From assembly GCA_036499395.1 (NCBI GenBank), contig DASYDW010000121.1, positions 62,001 to 126,000 on the forward strand: a stretch of 64,000 nucleotides of DNA. The letters run 5' to 3'. The notes under the pieces were generated by a model, which did not search any database, had not been told where the DNA came from, and was given only the letters and a program-made list of their open reading frames with translations. Below, piece by piece: positions 63,415-64,000 of this stretch (positions within the stretch are counted from its first letter, which is position 1; each line of letters opens with the position of its first letter). The stretch is from Pirellulales bacterium (lineage in GTDB: Bacteria; Planctomycetota; Planctomycetia; Pirellulales; JACPPG01). The position numbers were made by a program, and so were the translations under genes.

Positions 63415-64000
63415 TCACTCGCGCTCGCGCCGCGCATCCACCATCGGCGTGCGTTTCTGGCTGGCCAACCAGCGTTTCCACGCCTGCTGATCGTAGCCAA
63501 AGTCTTGCCCAGTCAGCGAGGCCAGCGCGTTGCGCACGTTCTGATTGTTGAAATTCCGATCCTCGGTCTTCGGACCACCGCCGCCAAAGCTAAACGTGCC
63601 GCCGCCGTTTCCCCCACCTCCGCCGAACGTCGGATTCATATTGCCGCTGGGGGGCGCAACCTGCACCGAGTGGAGCGTAACCAGGGAATCGATCAACGGT
63701 CGGACCGCGCTTTTGTCCTTCATCCGCCCAAGCGCGTCCGCCGCCCGATTGATCATGTAGTTTTCTTTCGACTTCAACCGCCGGATATACGTCGTCACGG
63801 CCACGGTGCCCGTCTGTTTTTCGAGGTAATCAAGGCAGGTCATGCGGATTTCCTCGTCCGCGTCATCGAGTGAAAAGATAATCAACGTCTGCCAGGCGTC
63901 GGGCGACCCGATGCGAGCCAGCGTTTCGATGTACATCTTGCGAATTGTTTCGTTCGTCTCGTCGCGCAACTCCTTCTGCAATGCCGGCACGGCCATCGGA
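63415..64000 (-). CDS. HEAT-repeat protein, cut by the right window edge
   Basis: Only the C-terminal 195 or so residues are in the window. The frame continues past an internal Met at 63996 to the edge. HEAT-like helix pairs are visible (VPALQKELRDETNETIRKMYIETLARIG, DDADEEIRMTCLDYLEKQ, INRAADALGRMKDKSAVRPLIDSL). A Gly-rich linker follows (GGGGGNGGGTFSFGGGG). The conserved planctomycete ending FGYDQQAWKRWLAS closes the protein. The real start lies outside the window. Confidence 0.85.
   Translation of the reverse strand, partial: PMAVPALQKELRDETNETIRKMYIETLARIGSPDAWQTLIIFSLDDADEEIRMTCLDYLEKQTGTVAVTTYIRRLKSKENYMINRAADALGRMKDKSAVRPLIDSLVTLHSVQVAPPSGNMNPTFGGGGGNGGGTFSFGGGGPKTEDRNFNNQNVRNALASLTGQDFGYDQQAWKRWLASQKRTPMVDARRERE

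Noticed and set aside
1..64000. tRNA, rRNA, transposase, integrase or phage genes
   Set aside because: None was recognised in a read of both strands. Short or divergent RNA genes could still be missed without a covariance-model search.

Overview
The window looks like a chromosomal segment of a planctomycete, probably from the Pirellulales. This is inferred from gene content, not from a marker gene. The signs are a DUF1501 protein paired with a DUF1549/DUF1553 cytochrome-like protein, a 1045-residue PVC-type haem-binding HEAT protein, a YTV-repeat surface protein, many secreted proteins of unknown function and high GC. I saw no rRNA, tRNA, CRISPR array, transposase or origin.

Left part (1-8000): a TPR protein with two RNA-polymerase-alpha-CTD-like domains is divergent from glucose-6-phosphate dehydrogenase (zwf). 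Then come a lower-GC secreted protein preceded by a short repeat cluster, and a glycerol pair (glpD, glpF).

Main accessory locus (7885-21539): a minus-strand run encodes an SppA-like protein, a small protein, an FtsX-type permease, a fatty-acyl-AMP ligase with a carrier domain, an NRPS of order C-A-PCP-E, and an NRPS of order C-(A remnant)-PCP-thioesterase. A divergent Sfp-type phosphopantetheinyl transferase sits beside it. Together they read as a small acyl-peptide assembly line. A fatty acid is activated and loaded, condensed to one amino acid that is epimerised, passed to a terminal module that cannot adenylate by itself, and released by the thioesterase. The terminal A domain has lost its nucleotide-binding half, and the SppA-like protein appears to lack both catalytic residues. 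These are the strongest unusual observations.

Middle part (21700-38000): LemA, a thioredoxin-fold-like Tat protein, a PQQ-type propeller, two tandem paralogues with carboxypeptidase-regulatory-like domains, a CE15-like esterase, the DUF1501 and DUF1549/LamG/DUF1553 pair, and two secreted proteins of unknown role.

Right part (38200-64000): an Mpo1-like protein, RNase PH, a lipoate-ligase-like protein, HEAT proteins, the YTV protein with a clear terminator, and a BlaI/BlaR1-type pair. The blaI promoter is covered by two perfect TACTA-N6-TAGTA operators. After these come RecQ, the PVC-type haem protein, a nitronate-monooxygenase-like protein, a thioredoxin-like/sialidase fusion, an alpha/beta hydrolase, a protein with BRCT-like, MerR-like and TPR parts, a polytopic membrane protein, a CoA-binding protein and a HEAT protein cut by the right edge. 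At least four short hairpins sharing a TAGCYG start are scattered in intergenic DNA.
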